A stretch of 64,000 nucleotides of DNA from FEN-1219 sp039933105 (GTDB lineage: Bacteria; Pseudomonadota; Gammaproteobacteria; Steroidobacterales; Rariloculaceae): the NCBI GenBank assembly GCA_039933105.1, contig JBDTOT010000013.1:37280-101279 (forward strand), written 5' to 3'. A program made the position numbers and the translations under genes. Shown here piece after piece: positions 35,194 to 43,744 of this stretch (its first letter is position 1; every line of letters starts with the position of its first letter). Below the pieces are notes generated by a model that saw nothing but the letters and a program-made list of their open reading frames with translations, was not told where the DNA came from and did no database searches.

Positions 35194-35942
35194 GCCCGGC
35201 CTCCCTGCAGCGCATCCTGGAGCCAGCGAGTGTCCCGCTCACGCTCCACGATTTCGGCCCTCAAACGGCTCAGAAGGAGCCAATAGAAACAGAAAGTGAA
35301 GCCCGCCATCATGATCAGGAACGGAATTAGAAACTCGGTCGCCATCGACGGACTGTCGAGCTTCGAAATGGTGGGACCCTGATGCAACGTGTTCCACCAA
35401 AGAACCGAATAATGAATGATCGGCACGTTTACGACCCCAACGACCGCAAGAATCGCGCTGACACGGTCTGCCTTGTCCCTATCCTCGAAGGCTGCCCGTA
35501 ACGCGAGATAGCTCAAGAACAAGAACAGCAGCAAGGTCTCGAACATGATGCGGGGATCGCCCCATTCCCAATAGGTTCCCCACGTCGGCCGGCCCCACAA
35601 CGAGCCCGACACCAGTGCGCACGCAGTGAATGAAGCGCCGATCGGCGCTGCACTGACCGCGACGGCGTGTGCCAGCTTGATCCTCCAGATGTAGCCAATC
35701 CCTGCCGTGACGGCCATCACGACGTACGCCATCATCGACACATAAGCGGTTTGCGGATGGATATAGAGGATGCGGTAGACCTCGCCCTGGACGGCATCTG
35801 GCGGAACCACGACGAGGCTCCAGTAAGCACCGACGATCAAGAGGGTGCAGGCGATGCCACCTAGCCACGGGATCAACGCTCCCGCCAGCCGGTAGACGAA
35901 CGGCGGCGAGCCGAACAAGTGAAACCAGCGCGGCAGTTTCAT
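35190..35942 (-). CDS. ccmC: Haem exporter subunit CcmC
   Basis: Protein of 250 residues with six membrane helices. The WWD motif WGTYWEWGDPR is present, with HPQTAY and HYSVLWWNTLHQG carrying the conserved haem-ligand His residues. It loads haem onto CcmE. The ATG at 35942 has GGAG six bases upstream. Confidence 0.94.
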   Translation of the reverse strand: MKLPRWFHLFGSPPFVYRLAGALIPWLGGIACTLLIVGAYWSLVVVPPDAVQGEVYRILYIHPQTAYVSMMAYVVMAVTAGIGYIWRIKLAHAVAVSAAPIGASFTACALVSGSLWGRPTWGTYWEWGDPRIMFETLLLFLFLSYLALRAAFEDRDKADRVSAILAVVGVVNVPIIHYSVLWWNTLHQGPTISKLDSPSMATEFLIPFLIMMAGFTFCFYWLLLSRLRAEIVERERDTRWLQDALQGGRA

Positions 35943-35972
35943 TGAGTCTCCTTCAAAGCCCAATCTCGCAGC

Positions 35973-36641
35973 CTACTCGACGCCCACTCGTAGCGCGGCC
36001 GCGATGGCGACCGGGCCCAACGAGACAGCCAGCGCTGCAAGCGCCGCGAGCAAATACAGCGGCGCGGCAACCGATTCGCCGTACACACCAAGATCGATCG
36101 CGCGCGTTCCGAAAATCAAAAGCGGCGCTGTCAGCGGCAGCACCAACAACCCCACGATGGCTCCGCCCCGCCGCAACCCGAGCGTCAGCGCAGCACCAAG
36201 GGCCACGAGCACACTCAGTGTCGGGGTCGCAAGCAACAAAGCGAACGCCATGACGGGCAATACTCCGACCGGCAAGGCGAACGATAGTGCCAACACGGGG
36301 GTTAGAAGAACGAGCGGCACGATAGTCACGAGCCAATGCGCCGTGACCTTAGCGAGCACCGCAACGCCGAGGGGCACCGGGCTCAGCATCAACTGCTCGA
36401 GGCTGCCGTCTTCCGCATCCGCGCGAAATAGCCCCTCAAGCGCCAACAACGAGGATAACAGCGCTACCACCCACAGAACACCGCCGCCGATGCCGCGCAG
36501 ATGCTCCGAGTCAGGCGACACCGCCAGTGGAAACAGCGACGCGACAATGATGAAGAACAACAGCGGATTCGCGATCTCACTCACTCGCCGAAATGCGATC
36601 TGCAAATCGCGTTGGAGAATGGCGAAGAACGCGCGTTTCAT
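35973..36641 (-). CDS. ccmB: Haem exporter subunit CcmB
   Basis: Protein of 222 residues with six hydrophobic helices, an ABC permease starting MKRAFFAILQRDLQIAFR. EDGSLEQLMLSPVPL is the conserved cytoplasmic coupling region. It forms the CcmAB transporter that drives release of holo-CcmE. Its start overlaps the ccmA stop by 4 bp. Confidence 0.93.
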   Translation of the reverse strand: MKRAFFAILQRDLQIAFRRVSEIANPLLFFIIVASLFPLAVSPDSEHLRGIGGGVLWVVALLSSLLALEGLFRADAEDGSLEQLMLSPVPLGVAVLAKVTAHWLVTIVPLVLLTPVLALSFALPVGVLPVMAFALLLATPTLSVLVALGAALTLGLRRGGAIVGLLVLPLTAPLLIFGTRAIDLGVYGESVAAPLYLLAALAALAVSLGPVAIAAALRVGVE

Positions 36642-37255
36642 AGCTCGATCACCAACGCGCCGGGCCGCTCGAAGTCCTTCGGTTGGTGAGTCGCAACGAT
36701 CGCGCACCCGCCACTTGCAAGATGCTCCGTCAGCCACCTCATAACTATCGCTCGACCTTCGGCATCGAGGTTCGTCATCGGCTCATCGAGAATCCATACA
36801 GGCGACGCTGCGACGCGCAGCGACACGAGCGCGGCACGTCGCCGCTGACCGGCCGACAGATGCCTCGCACGCGTGTGCGCTTGCGCTTCGAGCTTGAGCT
36901 CCACGAGCAACGAGAGATCCGCGGTCCCGCCCCAGATGGCGGCGAAAAAATGGAGGTTTTCCGCCACCGTCAGGTCTTTCTTCAAGCCGTCCAGATGCCC
37001 GCGATAAGCGATCGCACCGCGCAGCTCTGGCGGCAGCGCGTCGACCGCAGTTCCCTGCCATGACACTCGCCCGACGGTGGGGCTGGCGAGACCCGCCAGC
37101 ACGCGTAGCAAGCTCGTCTTGCCGGCGCCGTTTGGCCCGACCAGTAATGCCAATTGACCCGGCCGCAACTCGAAGTTCAAGGACTCGAACAGACAACGAT
37201 CGCCGCGCCAGATCGCCACGTCTTCCGCGCGCAGTCCCCTTCCCTCGTTCGTCAA
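36638..37255 (-). CDS. ccmA: Haem exporter ATPase CcmA
   Basis: ABC ATPase of about 205 residues: Walker A GPNGAGKTSLLR, signature LSAGQRRRAALVSL, Walker B and D-loop WILDEPMTNLDAEG. First gene of ccmABCDEFGHI. The start is uncertain. TTG at 37255 is the nearest conventional codon before RAEDVAIWRGD; a CTG seven codons further in is the only closer alternative. The longer frame to 37393 reads through AT-rich upstream DNA and has no family resemblance. Confidence 0.9.
   Translation of the reverse strand: MTNEGRGLRAEDVAIWRGDRCLFESLNFELRPGQLALLVGPNGAGKTSLLRVLAGLASPTVGRVSWQGTAVDALPPELRGAIAYRGHLDGLKKDLTVAENLHFFAAIWGGTADLSLLVELKLEAQAHTRARHLSAGQRRRAALVSLRVAASPVWILDEPMTNLDAEGRAIVMRWLTEHLASGGCAIVATHQPKDFERPGALVIEL
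37237..37244 (-). other. KOPS octamer (FtsK-orienting), pointing left
   Basis: CCCTTCCC on the plus strand, that is GGGNAGGG on the minus strand, 9.5 kb right of dif and pointing towards it. It overlaps the 5' end of ccmA. Confidence 0.45.
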
Positions 37256-37534
37256 TGTCTTGGCCCAAGCCTCAAGTGACCGCGCGGATTGTGCCCGACG
37301 ACCGAGATTTTGCAAGCCAATAAGTAGACATTTATCCTTAAACAACAAGTAGTAACAAATTTCTACTCGAACAAATATCAGCTCATCGTGCACGAGGGCA
37401 GACGCATTCCGCGACGAAATACGAAAAGAAACCAGAGGTTTACATAATTTTCCTCATGACATAAACTTTCTAGCGGCCGTAACAAGAAAAGCACGATTCC
37501 TCAATAACTATTTGTATAAAGAAGGAAAACGGCT

Positions 37535-38773
37535 ATGGGAGAAGCGCATCGTTTGGTGTCTCCCGCGAGAGTGTTTGCGCGACCAACGGCGGACCAAATT
37601 TGGCTCGGGCCGTCCCAACAGACGGCCCTGAGCCAGCTTTCTAAGCCGGCGCGCGCACGCCTCCTGATCGGCCCGCCTTCCAGCGGCAAGAGTTCCTTGC
37701 TGAACCACATGGCCGCGCGGCCTGGCAGCGACACCGTCCTCCTAGTCTGCCGTGGTCCGAAGGACCATGCGAGCCAAGTCCTCACGAGCCTGCTGCTGAG
37801 CGCCGAGCTCGGGCCATGGGAGCTGTCGGAAACCGATCAAAGGAATCTGTTTACAGTATTCGTTCAGCAGCGCCGGTCGCAGGGCCGTCGCGTGGTGCTC
37901 GTGATCGACGATGCTCACCTGTTCCGCCCTGCTGCGTGGGAAGAGATTGAGCGGCTGCTGTCGTTCAAGGTAGACCACCGCCCGGCGATCGAGCTTTTGC
38001 TGGCGGGCCCTCCGTCGCTTGGCGAGGAGTTCGAAATCCTGCCGCCGGCGTTGGCACCGAGCGATGTACTAATCCATCGACTCGAAACGCCGACGCCGGA
38101 GGAGTTGGTCGACTACATCACGTGGCGACTGCAGCGGTTCGACATGGGCACAGTCGTGACACCCGTGGCGGGGCACATGATCGCGCGCCTCGCGCGCGGC
38201 CGCTACGCAGCAGTGGACGTGCTGTGCCAGATGTCGCTTCTGCTGCTGCGTCAACTGAGCCTGGAGCGCGTCGACGCGCGCGTCGCACGTCAGGCCGTCA
38301 CTACACTTGCGACACGCCAAGCCGCCAAGCTCGAGCCGGCACGAGACGGAGAATCGGATCAGGGCGTCGACGTTCCGCCGCAGGGCTACTTGCTAATCAG
38401 CCGCGGCGGCAAGGTGCTCACGAGAGTGACGCTCGGTCAGCGAACTCTGATTGGTCGCAGCGAACACAACGACGTCTGCCTGCCGAGCCCCTACCTGAGC
38501 CGCCATCACGCCGTGATCGTCGGAACGCCGCAAGGCTATTACGTAGTGGACTTGAGCAGCGTGAATGGCCTGCAGGTAAACGGGCGCGCCGTCGAACGTG
38601 CGGTGCTCTGCGATCAAGACCTGCTGGCCGTAGGTCCCTTCCGTATGAAGGTGCAAATTCCGGAGTGGCTGGCTCAGGGTAGCCCGCTGCCGGAAGCAGA
38701 GTCGCTCGCGGATACGGCGGTCATGCCGCGCGAGGCCGCACAATCTTCGACGAATATCTGGCGCGTGAAGTAG
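37535..38773 (+). CDS. AAA ATPase with C-terminal FHA domain (ExeA-like)
   Basis: Protein of 412 residues. An ATPase of the ExeA/GspA type occupies residues 20-270 with Walker A LLIGPPSSGKSSL, Walker B VVLVIDDAH and a sensor-like LLAGPPSL. An FHA phosphothreonine-binding domain follows (about 300-380), shown by TLIGRSEHNDVCLPSPYLSRHHAVI and LSSVNGLQVNG. No membrane helix and no peptidoglycan-binding domain are present. ATG 37535 has AAGGA nine bases upstream in AT-rich leader DNA. It may link Ser/Thr phosphorylation to assembly of an envelope machine; no kinase is adjacent. Confidence 0.8.
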   Translation: MGEAHRLVSPARVFARPTADQIWLGPSQQTALSQLSKPARARLLIGPPSSGKSSLLNHMAARPGSDTVLLVCRGPKDHASQVLTSLLLSAELGPWELSETDQRNLFTVFVQQRRSQGRRVVLVIDDAHLFRPAAWEEIERLLSFKVDHRPAIELLLAGPPSLGEEFEILPPALAPSDVLIHRLETPTPEELVDYITWRLQRFDMGTVVTPVAGHMIARLARGRYAAVDVLCQMSLLLLRQLSLERVDARVARQAVTTLATRQAAKLEPARDGESDQGVDVPPQGYLLISRGGKVLTRVTLGQRTLIGRSEHNDVCLPSPYLSRHHAVIVGTPQGYYVVDLSSVNGLQVNGRAVERAVLCDQDLLAVGPFRMKVQIPEWLAQGSPLPEAESLADTAVMPREAAQSSTNIWRVK

Positions 38774-38818
38774 CTCGCCGTAACTGCCGCGCTCAACGCG
38801 AGATCGCTTCCGGTTCGT

Positions 38819-39021
38819 TCATCGGCAGCTGCGCTCGGCCATTTCGCACGCGCCGGGTTCCCCGAAGCGATAACCGAATCCGCGAACAGTCTGGATCAGC
38901 TCGTCCAGACGGAATGGCTCGAGGCGCTCTCGCAGCCGCCGGAGTGCACGTCGACCGTCCGATGACCGGCCTTGATCGCACGCCGCCATGCCCGGCGCAA
39001 CAGCTCGTCGCGACCAAACAC
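38819..39021 (-). pseudogene. Remnant of an OmpR-type response regulator DNA-binding domain
   Basis: Reading the minus strand from 39021, one frame gives VFGRDELLRRAW and then GHRTVDVH. The next frame continues as LRRLRERLEPF and IQTVRGFGYRFG. Joined, these are the last two thirds of a winged-helix Trans_reg_C domain. The break at VDVH|LRRLRERL is explained by one missing C (GTGCAC-TCCGG for GTG CAC CTC CGG). A stop lies directly before VFGRDELL, and no receiver domain is recognisable upstream. Confidence 0.75.
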
Positions 39022-39025
39022 CTAG

Positions 39026-39033
39026 CCCTTCCC
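39026..39033 (-). other. KOPS octamer (FtsK-orienting), pointing left
   Basis: CCCTTCCC on the plus strand, that is GGGNAGGG on the minus strand, 11.3 kb right of dif and pointing towards it. Confidence 0.45.
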
Positions 39034-39229
39034 CATCGAGGCAGTCAAACACCCGCTCTTTGCACGAGTTTGTTAACGGTTCCGTTGGGGGACACCCATA
39101 GGCCGTACGGCTCATGCACCGCGCCGCGTCCGGACACGAGAAAAGGCGACCATCACACGTTTGGTACCGTGCGTGGCCGGGCGCGTTGCGTCTACGTTTC
39201 GTGGTATCGAGGTCGACCTCCGAGGACTT

Positions 39230-41146
39230 ATGGCACTAGTAAAAAAATCGAAAATAGCCACCGTTACCTCGACCCCTGCCTCTGCGCCGCCACCCCAGCC
39301 CACGAAATCATCGAAGCCTCGAGCGGGGCGCGCGCCAGCATCCAAGCACATGGTGGTCGATCGCGCGGGAGCCGCAACCGAGGAGCTCGTGAGTGGGCTC
39401 ACCGAAGCGGCGGCGGCTACCAAAGAGCTCGGCCGATCGATGGAGCAAATCGCAGCTGGCGCCCAAGAGGCAGCCGGCGCGTCGCAAGAGCAATCGGCGG
39501 CCATTACTCGCATCGTGGCGAGCTTCCGCGCAGCTCGCGTCGAAGCCGAGAAGTCCGGCGGTCGCTCGGAGACATTGATCGTCACCCTGGCGGAAGCCTC
39601 CGCGGAGATCGTCACGTCGGTTCGCTCGATCGAGCGCAACGCCGAACGCCAGATGACGTCAGTTGCCGTCATCAGTGATCTCGAGCTGAAAGCGAACGAT
39701 ATCGGTGAGATCACGCAGGCCGTCAGCCGTATCGCGGATCGGACCAACCTGCTTGCCCTGAACGCAGCGATCGAGGCGGCTCGGGCGCGCGAGCACGGCC
39801 GCGGATTTGCGGTGGTCGCCGACGAAGTGCGCGCGCTCGCCGAAACATCTGATAAGAACGCGCGCGAGGTACAGGAGCTTGCATCGTCCATAGGCGGCGA
39901 TGTTCAGCAAGTTGTCGCCGCATTGAAGAAAGCGGCCGAAACGGCAGCGAACGAGACACGAGTCGCGACGGCCGTGGTCGACGACCTGCAAGCTCGGCGC
40001 GACGACGTTGCCAAGCTCGCCGCAGGCACCCGAGAGATTGTCGCGGCGGCCGCGGAGGCAGAACGGGCCGCTGTCGAAGCCGCGGCCGGTGCCGAGCAAA
40101 TTGCCACCGCAGCGGAGGAACAATCGGCTGGCGCCAGCGAAGCGCAGTCGGCCGTGCAGGAACAAGCGAAGTCGCTCGATCAGGCGCAAATGGCAGCCCA
40201 AGCCCTCGCCGTCCTCGCTGAAGACTCGCGCCGCGGCAAGGGCAGCTCCGCCGCCTCCGACCAAATGGCCGCTTCGGCCGAGGAGCTTTCTGCCACGATT
40301 CAGGAATTATCGAGCGCCGCGAGCCAGGTCATGGCGGCAGTCGAACAAATCGACCGGGCCTCCCGTCTCCAGGCGTCCGCAACCCACCAGACTTCGGCTG
40401 CGCTCGCCCGCATAGAAAAGAGTGCGCGAGTTGCGGAAGAGAACGTACGTGCAGCCGACGAGCGCGTGAATACGCTCGATGCCGCGCTGAAGAGCGGCCG
40501 AGACTCGATCGAACGCCTTGTTGCTGGTGTGCGCATGGGGCTCACCGAGACGCAGTCGAGTGTCGCTGCCGTGAGCAAGCTCGGTGGCATTGGTCGCAGG
40601 ATCGAAAAAGTCGTCGATGCCATCGCACTCATCGCTGTGCAAACCAGCATGCTCGCCGTCAGCGGGTCAGTGGAAGCCGCTCGCGCGGGCGACTCCGGAC
40701 GCGGATTCGCAATTGTCTCGAACGACATTCGCTCCCTCGCACGCGAGGCGTCGGTGAATGTCGAGCGTGCGAAGGACACCGTACGCGGAATTCTCGACCA
40801 GATCGCGCTGCTCCGGACCGACCTCGAGCAGATCTCTGCATCTTCCGACATGGAAGTGCAAAACAACCGCGCCGTCTCCGCGTTGATCACGAAAATCGGT
40901 GCCGACGTCGACGACATTCGCTCTGGCAACAAGGCCATCATCCGGGGAGCGGCCGAAATTCTCACCGCCACGGTGGAGGCCGCTACCGGCGCTCGGCAGA
41001 TCGCGGCCGCGTCCGAGGAAGCCAGTGCAGCGGCTCGGCAGGCGTCCACGGCCGCGACAGAGCAGTCACGCGGGGCGGAAGACCTGGCCGCAGCGATCGA
41101 GGAAGTGGCCTCGCTCGCCGACGAGCTGAAGCTGGCCGATGCCTGA
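39230..41146 (+). CDS. Soluble chemoreceptor with two tandem MCP signalling modules
   Basis: Protein of 638 residues, almost entirely Ala/Glu-rich coiled coil, with no membrane helix and no sensor domain. The first hairpin tip (about residues 160-206) is canonical: RIADRTNLLALNAAIEAARA with GRGFAVVADEVRALAE. The second (about 458-510) is divergent: LIAVQTSMLAVSGSVEAARA with GRGFAIVSNDIRSLAR. Each should bind CheA/CheW. The start is ATG 39230 (MALVKKSK); the upstream frame is unrelated. It leads an operon with CheW, CheB, CheR, CheA and CheC. A receptor with two signalling tips could bridge two array units; that is inference. Confidence 0.88.
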   Translation: MALVKKSKIATVTSTPASAPPPQPTKSSKPRAGRAPASKHMVVDRAGAATEELVSGLTEAAAATKELGRSMEQIAAGAQEAAGASQEQSAAITRIVASFRAARVEAEKSGGRSETLIVTLAEASAEIVTSVRSIERNAERQMTSVAVISDLELKANDIGEITQAVSRIADRTNLLALNAAIEAARAREHGRGFAVVADEVRALAETSDKNAREVQELASSIGGDVQQVVAALKKAAETAANETRVATAVVDDLQARRDDVAKLAAGTREIVAAAAEAERAAVEAAAGAEQIATAAEEQSAGASEAQSAVQEQAKSLDQAQMAAQALAVLAEDSRRGKGSSAASDQMAASAEELSATIQELSSAASQVMAAVEQIDRASRLQASATHQTSAALARIEKSARVAEENVRAADERVNTLDAALKSGRDSIERLVAGVRMGLTETQSSVAAVSKLGGIGRRIEKVVDAIALIAVQTSMLAVSGSVEAARAGDSGRGFAIVSNDIRSLAREASVNVERAKDTVRGILDQIALLRTDLEQISASSDMEVQNNRAVSALITKIGADVDDIRSGNKAIIRGAAEILTATVEAATGARQIAAASEEASAAARQASTAATEQSRGAEDLAAAIEEVASLADELKLADA

Positions 41147-42662
41147 AACCACGGCCGACACAGGCGCGGTTCGTCGCTTCCTGACGTTCCGCCTCGCGCG
41201 CACTCTGTATGCGTTGCCGGCAGAATTCGTCTTCGAAGTGATCCCGATCCCGGCAGCGGCCCGAGTTCCGCATAGTCCGTCGGCGTTGCTCGGCCTCGCC
41301 AATCTGCGCGGCACGGTGCTGCCGCTCGTGGGGCTGCGCGAGCTGCTCGGCCTGTCGGACACGCAAGTCACCTCCGCTTCGAAAGCCATCGTGCTCGACG
41401 CTGGAACACCGGTGGCCCTCGCCGTGGAATCCGTCGAATCTCTCGCAGCAGTCGCAGCAGACCGCATCGAAGTGCGCGAGGCAGAGCTCAGCGCGCAGGC
41501 CGGAGAAAAGCTCACCGGCACGTTTCAATCGACTGCGGACGCGGAAGTCGCAAAGGTCCTCGATATCAAGTCCCTGCTCACCGCCGCGTTCGCGCAGCGC
41601 GAGCGCCCGCAACGGGCGCTACGTGTGAGCACCGACGTGGCGCAGACGGTGCAAGAGCCAGCGGCGGATGCCACGCCCGCGGCGATGCTCGTCACCTTCG
41701 ATGCCGCGGGCCAAGAGTTCGCACTCGATCTCGAGTCGGTGCAGGAGATTCTGCCGGCGCCGGCGACACTCGTAGCAGTACCTCGCGCGGAAGCGCTCGT
41801 GCTCGGCGTGACTTCGTTGCGCGACCGCTTGCTGCCGCTGCTCTCGCTAAGAGGCCTACTGGGCTTTCCCCCGAAGGCGGCCGCGGACGGACGCGAGAAG
41901 GTCGTCGTGATGCGAGTGGGCGGCACGCAGGTCGGGCTCGTCGTCGACCGCGCGCGCGCGATCTTGGCCGCGCAGGCTTCTGCGATCGATCCGATGCCCT
42001 CCGTGCTCGCCGCGCGCACTGGCGGCGAAGCCCGCATCAGAGCCATCTATCGCGGTGACGAAGGCCGCCGGCTCGTCTCGATCCTCATGCCCGAGCAGCT
42101 TTTCAGGGAGGATGTCATGCGCCGGCTCACGGAAAACCGCCAGAGCGAGAATGCGCCTGGCGAACACAGCGACTCGCTTCGATCGAGCGAGCTTCAGTTT
42201 CTCGTGTTCAGGCTCGGCGATGACGAGTTCGCGCTGCCCATCGAGGCCGTCGACGAGGTCGGCGAGATGCCCGCCAAGATCACGAAGCTGCCGAAGACAC
42301 CGAAGTTCCTCGAGGGCGTAGTGAACCTGCGCGGCGACGTATTGCCGGTGATCGATCAACGCCGTCGGTTCGACATGCCCGCGCTCGGCGAATCCGAGCG
42401 GCGCCGTCTCGTGGTCGTACGCACGGAACAGCATCGCGCCGGGCTGATCGTCGACAGCGTCTCCGACGTGTTGCGAGTCGCGGCGAATTCGGTAGAACCG
42501 CCGCCAGATCTCACTGATCAGATCGCTCGCCTCGTTCGCGGTGTAATCAATCTCGAGCAATCGCGGCGCATGGTCCTCGTGCTCGATCCGTCCGAACTGC
42601 TCACGCCTGCCGAACGCGGGCGTCTCGATGCCTTTGAAAAGGCCAGCCGGGCGAATGCGTGA
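41139..42662 (+). CDS. Triple CheW-domain coupling protein
   Basis: Protein of 507 residues made of three CheW folds. Domain 1 (about 10-150) has LLGLANLRGTVLPLVGL. Domain 2 (about 178-330) has the degenerate VLGVTSLRDRLLPLLSL. Domain 3 (about 352-500) has LEGVVNLRGDVLPVIDQ. CheW links CheA to receptors. Three fused copies suggest a scaffold that bridges several array positions. The start overlaps the receptor gene by 8 bp and the end overlaps cheB by 4 bp. Confidence 0.9.
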   Translation: MPETTADTGAVRRFLTFRLARTLYALPAEFVFEVIPIPAAARVPHSPSALLGLANLRGTVLPLVGLRELLGLSDTQVTSASKAIVLDAGTPVALAVESVESLAAVAADRIEVREAELSAQAGEKLTGTFQSTADAEVAKVLDIKSLLTAAFAQRERPQRALRVSTDVAQTVQEPAADATPAAMLVTFDAAGQEFALDLESVQEILPAPATLVAVPRAEALVLGVTSLRDRLLPLLSLRGLLGFPPKAAADGREKVVVMRVGGTQVGLVVDRARAILAAQASAIDPMPSVLAARTGGEARIRAIYRGDEGRRLVSILMPEQLFREDVMRRLTENRQSENAPGEHSDSLRSSELQFLVFRLGDDEFALPIEAVDEVGEMPAKITKLPKTPKFLEGVVNLRGDVLPVIDQRRRFDMPALGESERRRLVVVRTEQHRAGLIVDSVSDVLRVAANSVEPPPDLTDQIARLVRGVINLEQSRRMVLVLDPSELLTPAERGRLDAFEKASRANA

Positions 42663-43744
42663 TAAAGGTCCTCGTAGTCGATGACTCTGCCCTGGTCCGC
42701 AAGCTCTTCGGTCGCGTCTTCGAGAACGAGCCCGACTTCGAGGTCCGCTTCGCTCGCAACGGCGTGGAGGCGCTGCGCGAGCTCGATGAGTTCCGTCCCA
42801 CGGTCATCACCCTCGACGTGCATATGCCACAGATGGGCGGCCTCGAGTGTCTCGATCGCATCATGGTGGAGCGGCCTTGCGCGGTGCTCATGGTCTCCTC
42901 GTTGACCGCCGAAGGCGCGGACGCCACGCTCGAGGCATTGCGACTCGGAGCGGTCGATTTCGTGCCGAAGCCCGAGGGCGCCGTGTCTCTGCGCATCGAC
43001 GAGTTCGCGCCGATACTCGTCGCTAAAATCCGCGCGGCTGCGGCCGCGCGGATCAAGAACAGCTCCCGGCTGCGCGAGCGAGTGCTGCACCGGACACGAA
43101 CGGCGCAAACACCTGCCGTCGCACGACCACGTCGCCGAGCAGGACGTGCCGCTGGCGAGGGGCTCGTGCTCGTAGGCACGTCCACCGGAGGCCCGAGCGC
43201 GCTCGAAGCCTTGCTCGCTCCGCTGCCGAAAGGATTTCCGTGGCCGATTCTGGTCGCGCAGCACATGCCCGCGACCTTCACCGGCCCGCTCGCCGGGCGC
43301 CTCGACGATCTCTGCGCGGTTCAAGTGGTCGAAGTGCTTGGTCCAACGCCCGTGCGCGGCGGCTGCGTCTACATCGGGCGCGGGGACGCGGATCTGATCG
43401 TCGCGCGAAGAGCTACGGGGCTGGTGGCCCTGACCGCACCCGCCGAACGCGACTACCCGTGGCATCCGAGCACTGATCGGCTCGTGCGATCCGCGCTGGT
43501 CCATCTAGCAGCGGAGCAATTGATTGGCGTACTCATGACGGGGATGGGCAACGACGGCGCGGCCGCGATGACGACACTGCACGAACAAGGCGGTAGAACC
43601 ATCGCGGAATCAGAGGAGACCGCTGTCGTCTGGGGAATGCCAGGCGAACTCGCGCGCGCCGGCGGCGCCGACTGGATCGAGCCGTTGCACAAGATCGCCG
43701 ATCGTTTGGTTCGCATCGCGCCACGCCATGCCACTCGTTCGTAA
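42659..43744 (+). CDS. cheB: Chemotaxis methylesterase CheB
   Basis: Protein of 361 residues. N-terminal receiver domain with VVDDSALVR and phospho-acceptor Asp53 in TLDVHMP. C-terminal esterase with the triad Ser in GTSTGGPSAL, His in AQHMP and Asp in GMGNDG. It demethylates or deamidates receptor glutamates when phosphorylated by CheA. The start is GTG 42659. Its end overlaps the HEAT gene by 17 bp. Confidence 0.93.
   Translation: MIKVLVVDDSALVRKLFGRVFENEPDFEVRFARNGVEALRELDEFRPTVITLDVHMPQMGGLECLDRIMVERPCAVLMVSSLTAEGADATLEALRLGAVDFVPKPEGAVSLRIDEFAPILVAKIRAAAAARIKNSSRLRERVLHRTRTAQTPAVARPRRRAGRAAGEGLVLVGTSTGGPSALEALLAPLPKGFPWPILVAQHMPATFTGPLAGRLDDLCAVQVVEVLGPTPVRGGCVYIGRGDADLIVARRATGLVALTAPAERDYPWHPSTDRLVRSALVHLAAEQLIGVLMTGMGNDGAAAMTTLHEQGGRTIAESEETAVVWGMPGELARAGGADWIEPLHKIADRLVRIAPRHATRS

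Larger units (their letters stand above)
38774..39229. other. 456-bp intergenic stretch before the chemosensory operon
   Basis: No intact gene. It contains a minus-strand response-regulator remnant (38819-39021) and a KOPS octamer. The last 200 bp should hold the promoter for the chemosensory operon; I could not pick out a convincing -35/-10 pair. Confidence 0.55.
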
